A stretch of DNA of 5,363 bases from Acetofilamentum sp. (GTDB lineage Bacteria; Bacteroidota; Bacteroidia; Bacteroidales; JAFGXI01). Shown here in pieces: positions 4,250-5,363 of this stretch. The position numbers and the translations under genes were made by a program. The stretch spans positions 1,634 through 6,996 of the forward strand of contig DYOK01000138.1 in the NCBI GenBank assembly GCA_020720565.1. The letters are read 5' to 3'. The notes beneath the pieces were generated by a model, which saw nothing but the letters and a program-made list of their open reading frames with translations, was not told the DNA's origin and did not search any database. Every line of letters begins with the position of its first letter. Within the stretch, counting starts at the first letter, position 1.

Positions 4250-5272
4250 ATGAAAAAAGTAATTATAATAGCCGAAGCGGGTGTCAACCATAATGGACGT
4301 ATGGATCTAGCTAAAAAGCTGATTGATGTAGCAGCCGATTCGGGTGCCGATTATGTCAAATTCCAAACTTTTAAAACAGAATTAGCCATTTCGAAGAACG
4401 CCCAAAAAGCTGATTATCAACAACAAAATACCGGAAATAGCGAATCACAGTTCGATATGGTCAAAAAACTTGAATTAGGTTTCGACCAATTTATTGAGCT
4501 TAAAAAATACAGCGAAGTAAAAGGTATAAAATTTCTTTCGACCGGTTTCGATTTGCCAAGCATGGCTTTTCTGAACAGCCTTGACTTGGATTTATTTAAA
4601 ATTCCAAGCGGTGAAATTACCAATCTACCCTATTTACGATTAATCGGTAGCTACAACAAACCCATATATTTGTCAACTGGCATGAGTAATTTGGAAGAAA
4701 TTGAGGCGGCATTACAAGTACTAGAAACATCTGGAACTAATCGGCTTAAAATTTCGATTCTGCACGCCAACACCGAGTACCCGACTCCATTCGAGGACGT
4801 GAATTTGAATGTGTTATCGGCCTTAAAGACAAACTTTGAATTGCCAATAGGTTACTCCGACCATACTCCGGGTATTGAAGTCCCGATAGCGGCAGTAGCA
4901 ATGGGTGCAGAGATTATAGAAAAGCATTTCACCCTCGACAAAACTATGGATGGCCCCGATCATGTAGCCAGTCTTGAACCACACGAGCTAAAAGCCATGG
5001 TGTCTGCAATTCGTCATATCGAAAAAGCAATGGGTGGGAGCATTAAGCAAGCTTCGCCATCGGAAGAAAAAAATAAAGATATAGCACGCAAAAGTATTGT
5101 AGCTTTAAAACCCATAAAAAAAGGTGAACAATTGACGGAAAGCAATCTTGGAGTTAAACGTCCGGGTAACGGGTTATCGCCCATGCTTTGGGATACAATC
5201 CTTGGACAAAAAGCAATAAAAGATTTCGACGAAGATGAATTGATAATCACAAACTTAGGTATTAAAAATTAA
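4250..5272 (+). CDS. neuB: NeuB-family nonulosonic acid synthase (N-acetylneuraminate/legionaminate synthase)
   Basis: A 340-residue enzyme that condenses phosphoenolpyruvate with an N-acetylated hexose (ManNAc or the 2,4-diacetamido-6-deoxy form) to give a nine-carbon nonulosonic acid in the cytosol. The N-terminal TIM-barrel part shows AEAGVNHNG (8-16), YVKFQTFK (35-42), LSTGMS (141-146), TEYPTPFEDVNL (175-186), GYSDHTPG (201-208), EKHFTLD (224-230) and DGPDH (234-238). A linker leads to a C-terminal SAF/antifreeze-like domain (about 278-336), with ARKSIVA and KRPGNGLSP; Arg304 matches the substrate-contacting arginine that this domain gives to the neighbouring subunit in NeuB dimers. Length and motifs are complete. 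Sequence by eye does not settle NeuB against LegI; the 4,6-dehydratase and NeuD-type gene in the same locus favour a deoxy sugar such as legionaminate. Translation starts 2 bp after the orphan acetyltransferase tail. Confidence 0.93.
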   Translation: MKKVIIIAEAGVNHNGRMDLAKKLIDVAADSGADYVKFQTFKTELAISKNAQKADYQQQNTGNSESQFDMVKKLELGFDQFIELKKYSEVKGIKFLSTGFDLPSMAFLNSLDLDLFKIPSGEITNLPYLRLIGSYNKPIYLSTGMSNLEEIEAALQVLETSGTNRLKISILHANTEYPTPFEDVNLNVLSALKTNFELPIGYSDHTPGIEVPIAAVAMGAEIIEKHFTLDKTMDGPDHVASLEPHELKAMVSAIRHIEKAMGGSIKQASPSEEKNKDIARKSIVALKPIKKGEQLTESNLGVKRPGNGLSPMLWDTILGQKAIKDFDEDELIITNLGIKN

Positions 5273-5309
5273 AGATTATAAATTAAGGATTAATAAACAA
5301 CTCAATCTA

Positions 5310-5363
5310 CCGAAGGAGGATTTATCGTCCGAAGGAGGATTTATCGTCCGAAGGAGGATTTAT
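5310..5363. repeat. 19-bp tandem repeat, at least 2.8 copies, running off the window
   Basis: The unit CCGAAGGAGGATTTATCGT occurs at 5310-5328 and 5329-5347, and its first 16 bases at 5348-5363, with no mismatches. It starts 37 bp after the synthase stop and continues beyond the window. Each unit has AAGGAGG, a strong match to the anti-Shine-Dalgarno target, which is unusual in a group that rarely uses such sites. There are no spacers. Number of copies and what follows cannot be seen. Confidence 0.95.

Noticed and set aside
5310..5363. CRISPR array
   Set aside because: Units abut directly with no spacers between them, so this is a plain tandem repeat.

Overview
The window is AT-rich and reads as a Bacteroidota (probably Flavobacteriia-like) chromosome. 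Genes are on the + strand, Shine-Dalgarno sequences are mostly lacking upstream of starts, TAnnTTTG-type -7 promoter elements are present, and the dehydratase, acetyltransferase and synthase resemble surface-polysaccharide proteins of that phylum. This assignment rests on protein resemblance and sequence style only.

Backbone: part of a nonulosonic acid (sialic/legionaminic-type sugar) locus. It holds a CapD/FlaA1-type UDP-GlcNAc 4,6-dehydratase (364-1548), a NeuD/PglD-type hexapeptide acetyltransferase (2743-3378) and a NeuB-type nonulosonate synthase (4250-5272). Together these would make a deoxy-keto UDP-sugar, acetylate an amino-sugar intermediate and condense a six-carbon sugar with phosphoenolpyruvate. 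The aminotransferase, UDP-sugar hydrolase and CMP-transferase the pathway needs are not in the window. Upstream (1-363) lie the 3' end of an unrecognised ORF and a 54-codon ORF that looks like the N-terminus of a YhcH/YjgK/YiaL protein (a family linked to sialic acid metabolism), possibly a remnant.

Insertions: each of the two gene junctions of this backbone is split by a different two-gene toxin-antitoxin module of the nucleotidyltransferase type. Between dehydratase and acetyltransferase sits a DUF6922-like/AbiEii pair (1722-2599). Between acetyltransferase and synthase sits a HEPN (HI0074/HepT-like)/MNT pair (3481-4201). In both cases the 3' end of the upstream backbone gene, stop codon included, is present twice: once at the end of the intact gene and once just after the module, immediately before the next backbone gene. 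The first duplication is 63 bp and perfect (1486-1548 and 2669-2731). The second is 30 bp with one changed codon (3349-3378 and 4218-4247). Removing one repeat plus the module would restore junctions of 11 bp and 2 bp, as expected of a tight operon. This repeated architecture, with no recombinase gene in the window, is the most notable feature here.

Downstream of the synthase the window ends inside a 19-bp tandem repeat containing an AAGGAGG core.
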